NCBI RefSeq assembly: GCF_029227915.1
Contig: NC_079876.1
Coordinates: forward strand, 8,682,001 to 8,746,000
Reading direction: 5' to 3'
Source of the DNA: Hydractinia symbiolongicarpus
Taxonomy: Eukaryota > Cnidaria > Hydrozoa > Anthoathecata > Hydractiniidae
DNA: 64,000 nt
How positions within the stretch are numbered: the stretch's first letter is position 1; each line of letters opens with the position of its first letter. A model generated the notes under the pieces. The model saw only the letters and a list, made by a program, of their open reading frames with translations, was not told the origin of the DNA and made no database searches. This document shows positions 1 to 13,145 of the stretch, in pieces. Made by a program: the position numbers and the translations under genes.

Positions 1-811
1 AGTATACAAAGAAAGTACCCAGGGAGTAAACTCATTTCCCAAACGATTTTTTAAATTATTATTTCACCACTAAAGCCCATGAGACTTGTAGTTTTTAAAA
101 ATGTTTTCATTTTTGATGAGACGCTGAATAAAAGAAGTTTAATCGTCGGCAAACGAAAACCCGCGATTTCCCGTAAATCCCGGACTCGGTCCGTATAGTT
201 AAAAGTATACAAGGAAAGTACCCAGGAAGTAAACTCATTTCCCAAACGATTTTTTAAATTATTTTTTCACCACTAAAACGCATGAGACTTGTAGTTCTCA
301 AAAATATTTTCATTTTTGATGAGACGCTGAATAAAAGCAGTTTAATCGCCGGCAAACGAAAACCTGCGATTTCCCTAAATCCCGGACTCGGCCCGTATAG
401 TCAAAAGTATACAAAGAAAGTACCCAGGGAGTAAACTCATTTCCAGAACGATTTTTTAAATTATTTTTTCACCACTAAAACGCATAAGACTTGTAGTTTT
501 TAAAAATGTTTTCATTTTTGATGAGACGCTGAATAAAAGAAGTTTAATCGCCGGCAAACGAAAACCCGCGATTTTCTGTAAATCCCGGGCTTGGCACGTA
601 TAATCGAATGTATACAAAGAAAGTACCCTGTGAGTAAACTCATTTCCAGAACGATTTTTTAAATTATTTTTTCACCACTAAAACGCATAAGACTTGTAGT
701 TTTTAAAAATGTTTTCATTTTTGATGAGACGCTGAATAAAAGAAGTTTAATCGCCGGCAAACGAAAACCCGCGATTTCCTGTAAATCCCGGGCTTGGCAC
801 GTATAATCGAA

Positions 812-997
812 TGTATACAAAGAAAGTACCCTGTGAGTAAACTCATTTCCAGAACGATTTTTTAAATTATTTTTTCACCACTAAAACGCATAAGACTTGT
901 AGTTTTTAAAAATGTTTTCCTTTTTGATGAGACGCTGAATAAAAGAAGTTTAATCGCCGGATTTCCCGTAAATCCCGGCTTGGCCCGTCTAGTCAAA
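812..997 (+). repeat. Short monomer with a 16-bp internal deletion (186 bp)
   Basis: The segment normally reading GCCGGCAAACG...CCCGCGATTTCCC reads GCCGGATTTCCC around 956-966, losing 16 bases, and the end reads CCCGGCTTGG with one G fewer. The flanking monomers have normal length. This was the largest single deletion inside a monomer that I noticed. The next monomer starts at 998 as expected. Confidence 0.88.
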
Positions 998-1808
998 AGT
1001 ATACAAAGAAACTACCCAGGGTGTAAACTCATTTCCCGAACGATTTTTTAAATTATTTTTTCACCACTAAAACGGATGAGACTTGTAGTTTTCAAAAATG
1101 TTTTCATTTTTGATGAGACGCTGAATAAAAGCAGTTTAATCGCCGGCAAACGAAAACCTGCGATTTCCTTAAATCCCGGACTCGGCCCGTATAGTCAAAA
1201 GTATACAAAGAAAGTACCCAGGGAGTAAACTCATTTTCAGAACGATTTTTTAAATTATTTTTTCACCACTAAAACGCATAAGACTTGTAGTTTTTAAAAA
1301 AGTTTTCATTTTTGATGAGACGCTGAATAAAAGAAGTTTAATCGCCGGCAAACAAAAACTTGCGATTTCCCGTAAATCCTGGACTCGGCCCGTATAGTCA
1401 AAAGTATACAAAGAAAGTACCCAGGGAGTAAACTCATTTCCCAAACAATTTTTTAAATTATTATTGCACAGCTAAAGCCCATGAGACTTGTAGTTTTTGA
1501 AAATGTTTTCATTTTTGATGAGACGCTGAATAAAAGAAGTTTAATCGCCGACAAACGAAAACCTGCGATTTCCCGTAAATCCCGGAATCGGTCCGTATAG
1601 TTAAAAGTATACAATGAAAGTAGCCAGGGAGTAAACTCATTTCCCAAACAATTTTTTAAATTATTATTGCACAGCTGAAGCCCATGAGACTTGTAGTTTT
1701 TAAAAATGTTTTCATTTTTGATGAGACGCTGAATAAAAGAAGTTTAATCGCCGAAAAACGAAAACCTGCGATTTCCCGTAAATCCCGGACTCGGTCCGTA
1801 TAGTTAAA

Positions 1809-2010
1809 AGTATACAAGGAAAGTACCCAGTGAGTAAACTCATTTCCCGAACGATTTTTTAAATTATTTTTTCACCACTAAAACGCATGAGACTTGTAGT
1901 TTTCCAAAATATTTTCATTTTTGATGAGACGCTGAATAAAAGCAGTTTAATCGCCGGCAAACGAAAACCTGCGATTTCCCTAAATCCCGGACTCGGCCCG
2001 TATAGTCAAA
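1809..2010 (+). repeat. Subfamily representative: TTCCCTAAATCC monomer (202 bp)
   Basis: Missing one G in the TTCCCGTAAATCC segment, giving TTCCCTAAATCC, together with AAGCAGTTTAATCG and AAAACCTGCG. Also found at 204-405 and at about 998, 11603, 12357, 13000, 18267, 35450, 37260 and 47400. Some copies read TGCGAATTCCCTAAAT, which creates a GAATTC site (about 13108, 13920, 14932, 21001, 36400, 48360). Confidence 0.8.
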
Positions 2011-3023
2011 AGTATACAAAGAAAGTACCCAGGGAGTAAACTCATTTCCAGAACGATTTTTTAAATTATTTTTTCACCACTAAAACGCATAAGACTTGTA
2101 GTTTTTAAAAATGTTTTCATTTTTGATGAGACGCTGAATAAAAGAAGTTTAATCGCCGGCAAACGAAAACCGCGATTTCTCGTAAATCCCGGGCTTGGCC
2201 CGTATAGTCAAAAGTATACAAAGAAAGTACCCAGGGAGTAAACTCATTTCCCGAACGATTTTTTATATTATTTTTTTACCACTAAACGCATAAGACTTGT
2301 AGTTTTCAAAAATATTTTCATATTTGATGGGACGCTGGATAAAAGAAGTTTAATCGCCGGCAAACGAGAATGCGCGATTTCCCGTAAATCCCGGACTCGG
2401 CCCGTATAGTTAAAAGTATACAAAGAAAGTACCCAGGGAGTAAACTCATTTCCCGAACGATTTTTTAAATTACTTTTTCACCACTAAAACGCATGAGACT
2501 TGTAGTTTTCAAAAATGTTTTCATTTTTGATGAGACGCTGAATAAAAGAAGTTTAATCGCCAGCAAACGAAAACCCGCGATATCCCTTAAATCCCGGGCT
2601 TGGCCCGTATAGTCAAAAGTATACAAAGAAAGTACCCAGGGAGTAAACTCATTTCCCGAACGATTTTTTAAATTATTTTTTCACCACTAAACCGCATGAG
2701 ACTTGTAGTTTTCAAAAATGTTTTCATTTTTGATGAGACGCTGAATAAAAGAAGTTTAATCGCCGGCAAACAAAAACTCGCGTTTTTCCGTAAATCCCGG
2801 GCTTGGCCCGTATAGTCAAAAGTATACAAAGAAAGTACCCAGGGAGTAAACTCATTTCCCGAACGATTTTTTAAATTACTTTTTCAACACTAAAACGCAT
2901 GAGACTTGTAGTTTTTAAAAATGTTTTCATTTTTGATGAGACGCTGAATAATTGAAGTTTAATCGCCGGCAAACGAAAGCCTGCGATTTCCCGTAAATCC
3001 TGGACTCGGCCCGTATAGTCAAA

Positions 3024-6000
3024 AGTATACAAAGAAAGTACCCAGGGAGTAAACTCATTTCCCGAACGATTTTTTATATTATTTTTTTACCACTAAACGT
3101 ATGAGACTTGTAGTTTTCAAAAATATTTTCATATTTGATGGGACGCTGAATAAAAGAAGTTTAATCGCCGGCAAACGAAAATCCGCGATTTCCCGTAAAT
3201 CCCGGACTCGGCCCGTATAGTCAAAAGTATACAAAGAAAGTACCCAGGGAGTAAACTCATTTCCCGAACGATTTTTTAAATTATTTCTTCACCACTAAAC
3301 CGCATGAGACTTGTAGTTTTCAAAAATGTTTTCATTTTTGATGAGACGCTGAATAAAAGAAGTTTAATCGCCGGCAAACAAAAACCCGCGTTTTTCCGTA
3401 AATCCCGGGCTTGGCCCGTATAGTCAAAAGTATACAAAGAAAGTACCCAGGGAGTAAACTCATTTCCCGAACGATTTTTTAGATTACTTTTTCAACACTA
3501 AAACGCATGAGACTTGTAGTTTTTAAAAATGTTTTCATTTTTGATGAGACGCTGAATAAATGAAGTTTAATCGCCGGCAAACGAAAACCTGCGATTTCCC
3601 GTAAATCCTGGACTCGGCCCGTATAGTCAAAAGTATACAAAGAAAGTACCCAGGGAGTAAATTCATTTCCCGAACGATTTTTTATATTATTTTTTTACTA
3701 CTAAACGCATGAGACTTGTAGTTTTCAAAAATATTTTCATATTTGATGGGACGCTGAATAAAAGAATTTTAATCGCCGGCAAACGAAAATCCGCGATTTC
3801 CCGTAAATCCCGGACTCGGCCCGTATAGTCAAAAGTATACAAAGAAAGTACCCAGGGAGTAAACTCATTTCCCGAACGATTTTTTATATTATTTTTTTAC
3901 CACTAAACGCATAAGACTTGTAGTTTTCAAAAATATTTTCATATTTGATGGGACGCTGGATAAAAGAAGTTTAATCGCCGGCAAACGAAAATCCGCGAAT
4001 TCCCGTAAATCCCGGACTCGGCCCGTATAGTCAAAAGTATACAAAGAAAGTACCCAGGGAGTAAACTCATTTCCCGAACGATTTTTTAAATTACTTTTTC
4101 ACCACTAAAACGCATGAGACTTGTAGTTTTCAAAAATGTTTTCATTTTTGATGAGACGCTGAACAAAAGAAGTTTAATCGCCGGCAAACGAAAACCCGCG
4201 ATATCCCTTAAATCCCGGGCTTGGCCCGTATAGTCAAAAGTATACAAAGAAAGTACCCAGGGAGTAAACTCATTTCCCGAACGATTTTTTATATTATTTT
4301 TTTACCACTAAACGCATGAGACTTGTAGTTTTCAAAAATATTTTCATATTTGATGGGACGCTGAATAAAAGAAGTTTAATCGCCGGCAAACGAAAATCCG
4401 CGATTTCCCGTAAATCCCGGACTCGGTCCGTATAGTCAAAAGTATACGAAGAAAGTACCCAGGGAGTAAACTCATTTCCCGAACGATTTTTTAAATTATT
4501 TTTTCACCACTAAACCGCATGAGACTTGTAGTTCTCAAAAATGTTTTCATTTTTGATGAGACGCTGAATAAAAGAAGTTTAATCGCCGGCAAACTAAAAC
4601 CCGCGTTTTTCCGTAAATCCCGGGCTTGGCCCGTATAGTCAAAAGTATACAAAGAAAGTACCCAGGGAGTAAACTCATTTCCCGAACGATTTTTTAAATT
4701 ACTTTTTCACCACTAAAACGCATGAGACTTGTAGTTTTTAAAAATGTTTTCATTTTTGATGAGACGCTGAATAAATGAAGTTTAATCGCCGGCAAACGAA
4801 AACCTGCGATTTCCCGTAAATCCTGGACTGGGCCCGTAAAGTCAAAAGTATACAAAGAAAGTACCCAGGGAGTAAACTCATTTCCCGAACGATTTTTTAT
4901 ATTATTTTTTTACCACTAAACGCATGAGACTTGTAGTTTTCAAAAATATTTTCATATTTGATGGGACGCTGAATAAAAGAAGTTTAATCGCCGGCAAAAG
5001 AAAATCCCCGATTTCCCGTAAATCCCGGACTCGGCCCGTATAGTCAAAAGTATACAAAGAAAGTACCCAGGGAGTAATATCATTTCCCGAACGATTATTT
5101 AAATTACTTTTTCACCACTAAAACGCATGAGACTTGTAGTTTTTAAAAATGTTTTCATTTTTGATGAGACGCTGAATAAATGAAGTTTAATCGCCGGCAA
5201 ACGAAAACCTGCGATTTCCCGTAAATCCTGGACTGGGCCCGTATAGTCAAAAGTATACAAAGAAAGTACCCAGGGAGTAAACTCATTTCCCGAACAATTT
5301 TTTAAATTACTTTTTCACCACTAAAACGCATGAGACTTGTAGTTTTTAAAAATGTTTTCATTTTTGATGAGACGCTGAATAAATGAAGTTTAATCGCCGG
5401 TAAACGAAAACCTTCGATTTCCCGTAAATCCTGGACTCGGCCCGTATAGTCAAAAGTATACAAAGAAAGTACCCAGGGAGTAAACTCATTTCACGAACGA
5501 TTTTTAAATTATTTTTTTACCACTAAACGCATGAGACTTGTAGTTTTCAAAAATATTTTCATATTTGATGGGACGCTGAATAAAAGAAGTTTAATCGCCG
5601 GCAAACAAAAATCCCCGATTTCCCGTAAATCCCGGACTCGGTCCGTATAGTCAAAAGTATACAAAGAAAGTACCCAGGGAGTAAACTCATTTCCCGAACG
5701 ATTATTTAAATTACTTTTTCACCACTAAAACGCATGAGACTTGTAGTTTTTAAAAATGTTTTCATTTTTGATGAGAAGCTGAATAAATGAAGTTTAATCG
5801 CCGGCAAACGAAAACCTGCGATTTCCCGTAAATCCTGGACTCGGCCCGTATAGTCAAAAGTATACAAAGAAAGTACCCAGGAAGTAAACTCATTTCCCAA
5901 ACGATTTTTTAAATTATTATTTCACCACTAAAACGCATGAGACTTTTAGTTTTCAAGAATGTTTTCATTTTTGATGAGACGCTGAATAAAAGCAGTTTAA

Positions 6001-6060
6001 TCGCGGCAAACTAAAACCCGCGTTTTTCCGTAAATCCCGGGCTCGGCCCGTATAGTCAAA
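3024..6060 (+). repeat. Block A1: 15-monomer unit, first tandem copy
   Basis: 3037 bp. Rare variants match block A2 at a fixed offset of 3037: CTAAACGTATG (3091 and 6128), TTTCTTCACC (about 3284 and 6321), TTTTAGATTACTTTTTCAACAC (about 3477 and 6514), GTAAATTCATTTCC with TTTACTACTAAACG (about 3657 and 6694), TCCGCGAATTCCCG and GCTGAACAAAAG. From about 5227 the offset becomes 3237 because A2 has one more monomer. The block ends exactly where A2 begins, so the arrangement is direct tandem. Confidence 0.92.
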
Positions 6061-8085
6061 AGTATACAAAGAAAGTACCCAGGGAGTAAACTCATTTCCC
6101 GAACGATTTTTTATATTATTTTTTTACCACTAAACGTATGAGACTTGTAGTTTTCAAAAATATTTTCATATTTGATGGGACGCTGAATAAAAGAAGTTTA
6201 ATCGCCGGCAAACGAAAATCCGCGATTTCCCGTAAATCCCGGACTCGGCCCGTATAGTCAAAAGTATACAAAGAAAGTACCCAGGGAGTAAACTCATTTC
6301 CCGAACGATTTTTTAAATTATTTCTTCACCACTAAACCGCATGAGACTTGTAGTTTTCAAAAATGTTTTCATTTTTGATGAGACGCTGAATAAAAGAAGT
6401 TTAATCGCCGGCAAACAAAAACCCGCGTTTTTCCGTAAATCCCGGGCTTGGCCCGTATAGTCAAAAGTATACAAAGAAAGTACCCAGGGAGTAAACTCAT
6501 TTCCCGAACGATTTTTTAGATTACTTTTTCAACACTAAAACGCATGAGACTTGTAGTTTTTAAAAATGTTTTCATTTTTGATGAGACGCTGAATAAATGA
6601 AGTTTAATCGCCGGCAAACGAAAACCTGCGATTTCCCGTAAATCCTGGACTCGGCCCGTATAGTCAAAAGTATACAAAGAAAGTACCCAGGGAGTAAATT
6701 CATTTCCCGAACGATTTTTTATATTATTTTTTTACTACTAAACGCATGAGACTTGTAGTTTTCAAAAATATTTTCATATTTGATGGGACGCTGAATAAAA
6801 GAAGTTTAATCGCCGGCAAACGAAAATCCGCGATTTCCCGTAAATCCCGGACTCGGCCCGTATAGTCAAAAGTATACAAAGAAAGTACCCAGGGAGTAAA
6901 CTCATTTCCCGAACGATTTTTTATATTATTTTTTTACCACTAAACGCATAAGACTTGTAGTTTTCAAAAATATTTTCATATTTGATGGGACGCTGGATAA
7001 AAGAAGTTTAATCGCCGGCAAACGAAAATCCGCGAATTCCCGTAAATCCCGGACTCGGCCCGTATAGTCAAAAGTATACAAAGAAAGTACCCAGGGAGTA
7101 AACTCATTTCCCAAACGATTTTTTAAATTACTTTTTCACCACTAAAACGCATGAGACTTGTAGTTTTCAAAAATGTTTTCATTTTTGATGAGACGCTGAA
7201 CAAAAGAAGTTTAATCGCCGTCAAACGAAAACCCGCGATATCCCTTAAATCCCGGGCTTGGCCCGTATAGTCAAAAGTATACAAAGAAAGTACCCAGAGA
7301 GTAAACTCATTTCCCGAACGATTTTTTATATTATTTTTTTACCACTAAACGCATGAGACTTGTAGTTTTCAAAAATATTTTCATATTTGATGGGACGCTG
7401 AATAAAAGAAGTTTAATCGCCGGCAAACGAAAATCCGCGATTTCCCGTAAATCCCGGACTCGGTCCGTATAGTCAAAAGTATACAAAGAAAGTACCCAGG
7501 GAGTAAACTCATTTCCCGAACGATTTTTTAAATTATTTTTTCACCACTAAACCGCATGAGACTTGTAGTTCTCAAAAATGTTTTCATTTTTGATGAGACG
7601 CTGAATAAAAGAAGTTTAATCGCCGGCAAACTAAAACCCGCGTTTTTCCGTAAATCCCGGGCTTGGCCCGTATAGTCAAAAGTATACAAAGAAAGTACCC
7701 AGGGAGTAAACTCATTTCCCGAACGATTTTTTAAATTACTTTTTCACCACTAAAACGCATGAGACTTGTAGTTTTTAAAAATGTTTTCATTTTTGATGAG
7801 ACGCTGAATAAATGAAGTTTAATCGCCGGCAAACGAAAACCTGCGATTTCCCGTAAATCCTGGACTGGGCCCGTAAAGTCAAAAGTATACAAAGAAAGTA
7901 CCCAGGGAGTAAACTCATTTCCCGAACGATTTTTTATATTATTTTTTTACCACTAAACGCATGAGACTTGTAGTTTTCAAAAATATTTTCATATTTGATG
8001 GGACGCTGAATAAAAGAAGTTTAATCGCCGGCAAAAGAAAATCCCCGATTTCCCGTAAATCCCGGACTCGGCCCGTATAGTCAAA

Positions 8086-8285
8086 AGTATACAAAGAAAG
8101 TACCCAGGGAGTAAACTCATTTCCCGAACGATTATTTAAATTACTTTTTCACCACTAAAACGCATGAGACTTGTAGTTTTTAAAAATGTTTTCATTTTTG
8201 ATGAGACGCTGAATAAATGAAGTTTAATCGCCAGAAACGAAAACCTGCGATTTCCCGAATCCTGGACTTGGCCCGTATAGTCAAA
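8086..8285 (+). repeat. 200-bp monomer with three lost bases
   Basis: AATCGCCAGAAACG lacks one base and TTTCCCGAATCC lacks two compared with AATCGCCGGCAAACG and TTTCCCGTAAATCC. It sits where A2 has one monomer more than A1, so it may mark the exchange point or be a later mutation. Confidence 0.75.
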
Positions 8286-8892
8286 AGTATACAAAGAAAG
8301 TACCCAGGGAGTAAACTCATTTCCCGAACGATTTTTTAAATTACTTTTTCACCACTAAAACGCATGAGACTTGTATTTTTTAAAAATGTTTTCATTTTTG
8401 ATGAGACGCTGAATAAATGAAGTTTAATCGCCGGCAAACGAAAACCTGCGATTTCCCGTAAATCCTGGACTGGGCCCGTATAGTCAAAAGTATACAAAGA
8501 AAGTACCCAGGGAGTAAACTCATTTCCCGAACAATTTTTTAAATTACTTTTTCACCACTAAAACGCATGAGACTTGTAGTTTTTAAAAATGTTTTCATTT
8601 TTGATGAGACGCTGAATAAATGAAGTTTAATCGCCGGCAAACGAAAACCTTCGATTTCCCGTAAATCCTGGACTCGGCCCGTATAGTCAAAAGTATACAA
8701 AGAAAGTACCCAGGGAGTAAACTCCTTTCACGAACGATTTTTAAATTATTTTTTTACCACTAAACGCATGAGACTTGTAGTTTTCAAAAATATTTTCATA
8801 TTTGATGGGACGCTGAATAAAAGAAGTTTAATCGCCGGCAAACAAAAATCCCCGATTTCCCGTAAATCCCGGACTCGGCCCGTATAGTCAAA

Positions 8893-9095
8893 AGTATACA
8901 AAGAAAGTACCCAGGGAGTAAACTCATTTCCCGAACGATTATTTAAATTACTTTTTCACCACTAAAACGCATGAGACTTGTAGTTTTTAAAAATGTTTTC
9001 ATTTTTGATGAGACGCTGAATAAATGAAGTTTAATCGCCGGCAAACGAAAACCTGCGATTTCCCGTAAATCCTGGACTCGGCCCGTATAGTCAAA
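8893..9095 (+). repeat. Subfamily representative: AAATGAAG / CCTGG monomer
   Basis: Diagnostic bases: AAATTACTTTTTCACC, GTTTTTAAAAATG, GCTGAATAAATGAAG, AAAACCTGCG and AAATCCTGGACTCGG. This copy carries the further variant CGATTATTTAAATTAC, shared with monomers at about 5670, 9704, 11124, 15580, 16390 and 27530. The minus strand of this type holds a 64-codon open frame that is nearly identical in many copies only because the copies are recent. Confidence 0.85.
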
Positions 9096-12000
9096 AGTAT
9101 ACAAAGAAAGTACCCAGGAAGTAAACTCATTTCCCAAACGATTTTTTAAATTATTATTTCACCACTAAAACGCATGAGACTTTTAGTTTTCAAGAATGTT
9201 TTCATTTTTGATGAGACGCTGAATAAAAGCAGTTTAATCGCGGCAAACTAAAACCCGCGTTTTTCCGTAAATCCCGGGCTCGGCCCGTATAGTCAAAAGT
9301 ATACAAAGAAAGTACCCAGGGAGTAAACTCATTTCCCAAACGATTTTTTAAATTACTTTTTCACCACTAAAACGCATGAGACTTGTATTTTTTAAAAATG
9401 TTTTCATTTTTGATGAGACGCTGAATAAATGAAGTTTAATCGCCGGCAAACGAAAACCTTCGATTTCCCGTACATCCTGGACTCGGCCCGTATAGTCAAA
9501 AGTTTACAAAGAAAGTACCCAGGGAGTAAACTCATTTCCCGAACGATTTTTTATATTATTTTTTTACCACTAAACGCATGAGACTTGTAGTTTTCAAAAA
9601 TATTTTCATATTTGATGGGACGCTGAATAAAAGAAGTTTAATCGCCGGCAAACGAAAATCCCCGATTTCCCGTAAATCCCGGACTCGGCCCGTATAGTCA
9701 AAAGTATACAAAGAAAGTACCCAGGGAGTAAACTCATTTCCCGAACGATTATTTAAATTACTTTTTCACCACTAAAACGCATGAGACTTGTAGTTTTTAA
9801 AAATGTTTTCATTTTTGATGAGACGCTGAATAAATGAAGTTTAATCGCCGGCAAACGAAAACCTGCGATTTCCCGTAAATCCTGGACTCGGCCCGTATAG
9901 TCAAAAGTATACAAAGAGAGTACCCAGGAAGTAAACTCATTTCCCAAACGATTTTTTAAATTATTATTTCACCACTAAAACGCATCAGACTTGTAGTTTT
10001 CAAGAATGTTTTCATTTTTGATGAGACGCTGAATAAAAGCAGTTTAATCGCCGGCAAACGAAAACCCGCGATTTCCCGTAAATCCCGGGCTTGGCACGTA
10101 TAGTCGAATGTATACAAAGAAAGTACCCTGTGAGTAAACTCATTTCCAAAACGATTTTTTAAATTATTTTTTCACCACTAAAACGCATAAGACTTGTAGT
10201 TTTTAAAAATGTTTTCATTTTTGATGAGACGCTGAATAAAAGAAGTTTAATCGCCGGCAAACGAAAACCCGCGATTTCCCGTAAATCCCGGCTTCGCCCG
10301 TATAGTCAAAAGTATACAAAGAAACTACCCAGGGAGTAAACTCATTTCCCGAACGATTATTTAAATTACTTTTTCACCACTAAAACGCATGAGACTTGTA
10401 GTTTTTAAAAATGTTTTCATTTTTGATGAGACGCTGAATAAATGAAGTTTAATCGCCGGCAAACGAAAACCTGCGATTTCCCGTAAAACCTGGACTCGGC
10501 CTGTATAGTAAAAAGTATACAAAGAAAGTACCCAGGAAGTAAACTCATTTCCCAAACGATTTTTTAAATTATTATTTCACCACTAAAACGCATGAGACTT
10601 GTAGTTTTCAAGAATGTTTTCATTTTTGATGAGACGCTGAATAAAAGCAGTTTAATCGCCGGCAAACTAAAACCCGCGTTTTTCCGTAAATCCCGGGCTT
10701 GGCCCGTATAGTCAAAAGTATACAAAGAAAGTACCCAGGGAGTAAACTCATTTCCCGAACGAATTTTTAAATTACTTTTTTTACCACTAAAACGCATGAG
10801 ACTTGTAGTTTTTAAAAATGTTTTCATTTTTGACGAGACGCTGAATAAATGAAGTTTAATTGCCGGCAAACGAAAACCTTCGATTTCCCGTAAATCCTGG
10901 ACTCGGCCCGTATAGTCAAAAGTTTACAAAGAAAGTACCCAGGGAGTAAACTCATTTCCCGAACGATTTTTTATATTATTTTTTTACCACTAAACGCATG
11001 AGACTTGAAGTTTTCAAAAATATTTTCATATTTGATGGGACGCTGAATAAAAGAAGTTTAATCGCCGGCAAACGAAAATCCCCGATTTCCCGTAAATCCC
11101 GGACTCGGCCCGTATAGTCAAAAGTATACAAAGAAAGTACCCAGGGAGTAAACTCATTTCCCGAACGATTATTTAAATTACTTTTTCACCACTAAAACGC
11201 ATGAGACTTGTAGTTTTTAAAAATGTTTTCATTTTTGATGAGACGCTGAATAAATGAAGTTTAATCGCCGGCAAACGAAAACCTGCGATTTCCCGTAAAT
11301 CCTGGACTCGGCCCGTATAGTCAAAAGTATACAAAGAAAGTACCCAGGAAGTAAACTCATTTCCCAAACGATTTTTTAAATTATTATTTCACCACTAAAA
11401 CGCATGAGACTTGTAGTTTTCAAGAATGTTTTTATTTTTGATGAGACGCTGAATAAAAGCAGTTTAATCGCCGGCAAACTAAAACCCGCGTTTTTCCGTA
11501 AATCCCGGGCTTGGCCCGTATAGTCAAAAGTATACAAAGAAAGTACCCAGGGAGTAAACTCATTTCCCGAACGATTTTTTAAATTATTTTTTCACCACTA
11601 AAACGCATGAGACTTGTAGTTTTCAAAAATGTTTTCATTTTTGATGAGACGCTGAATAAAAGCAGTTTAATCGCCGACAAACGAAAACCTGCGATTTCCC
11701 TAAATCCCGGACTCGGCCCGTATAGTCAAAAGAATACAAAGAAAGTACCCAGGGAGTAAACTCATTTCCCGAGCGATTTTTTGAATTACTTTTTCAACAC
11801 TAAAACGCATGAGACTTGTAGTTTTCAAGAATGTTTTCATTTTTGATGAGACGCTGAATAAAAGCAGTTTAATCGCCGGCAAACGAAAACCCGCGATTTC
11901 CCGTAAATCCCGGGCTTGGCACGTATAGTCGAATGTATACAAAGAAAGTACCCTGTGAGTAAACTCATTTCCAGAACGATTTTTAAATTATTTTTTCACC

Positions 12001-13145
12001 ACTAAAACGCATAACACTTGTAGTTTTTAAAAACGTTTTCATTTTTGATGAGACGCTGAATAAAAGAAGTTTAATCGCCGGCAAACGAAAACCCGCGATT
12101 TCCCGTAAATCCCGGCTTGGTCCGTATAGTCAAAAGTATACAAAGAAACTACCCAGGGAGTAAACTCATTTCCCGAACGATTTTTTAAATTATTTTTTCA
12201 CCACTAAAACGGATAAGACTTGTAGTTTTTAAAAATGTTTTCATTTTTGATGAGACGCTGAATAAAAGAAGTTTAATCGCCGGCAAACGAAAACCCGCGA
12301 TTTCCCGTAAATCTCGGCTTGGCCCGTATAGTCAAAAGTATACAAAGAAACTACCCAGGGAGTAAACTCATTTCCCGAACGATTTTTTAAATTATTTTTT
12401 CACCACTAAAACGCATGAGACTTGTAGTTTTCAAAAATGTTTTCATTTTTGATGAGACGCTGAATAAAAGCAGTTTAATCGCCGACAAACGAAAACCTGC
12501 GATTTCCCTAAATCCCGGACTCGGCCCGTATAGTCAAAAGAATACAAAGAAAGTACCCAGGGAGTAAACTCATTTCCCGAGCGATTTTTTAAATTACTTT
12601 TTCACCACTAAAACGCATGAGACTTGTAGTTTTCAAGAATGTTTTCATTTTTGATGAGACGCTGAATAAAAGCAGTTTAATCGCCGGCAAACGAAAACCC
12701 GCGATTTCCCGTAAATCCCGGGCTTGGCACGTTTAGTCGAATGTATACAAAGAAAGTACCCTGTGAGTAAACTCATTTCCAGAACGATTTTTTAAATTAT
12801 TTTTTCACCACTAAAACGCATAAGACTTGTAGTTTTTAAAAACGTTTTCATTTTTGATGAGACGCTGAATAAAAGAAGTTTAATCGCCGGCAAACGAAAA
12901 CCCGCGATTTGCCGTAAATCCCGGCTTGGTCCGTATAGTCAAAAGTATACAAAGAAACTACCCAGGGAGTAAACTCATTTCCCGAACGATTTTTTAAATT
13001 ATTTTTTCACCACTAAAACGCATGAGACTTGTAGTTTTCAAAAATGTTTTCATTTTTGATGAGACGCTGAATAAAAGCAGTTTAATCGCCGGCAAACGAA
13101 AACCTGCGAATTCCCTAAATCCCGGACTCGGCCCGTATAGTCAAA

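Larger units (their letters stand above)
1..3023 (+). repeat. Left section: mixed monomers, weak 8-monomer repeat
   Basis: Monomers start at 1, 204, 406, 609, 812, 998, 1200, 1403, 1606, 1809, 2011, 2213, 2415, 2618 and 2821. The order TAAAGCCCATGAG monomer, AAGGAAAG monomer, CCAG/CATAAG monomer at 1-608 returns at 1606-2212 (offset about 1605), with more differences than later block pairs, so this looks older. Single-monomer duplications are also visible: 609 and 812 (both TGTATAC, CCCTGTGAG), and 1403 and 1606 (both ATTATTGCACAGCT). Confidence 0.8.
6061..9297 (+). repeat. Block A2: 16-monomer copy of A1
   Basis: 3237 bp. Same monomer order as A1 with one additional monomer near 8086-8488. 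The extra region includes a 200-bp monomer (8086-8285) with small deletions giving CGCCAGAAACG and TCCCGAATCC. The last monomer, with GACTTTTAGTTTTCAAGAATG and ATCGCGGCAAAC, matches the last monomer of A1 (5941-6060 and 9178-9297). The right end overlaps the start of block B1. Confidence 0.9.

Noticed and set aside
46-64. A/T tract (TTTTTTAAATTATT) as promoter TATA element or replication origin
   Set aside because: It is present in nearly every monomer and has no adjacent gene or origin motif; A/T tracts are common in satellites and may only affect bending or nucleosome position.
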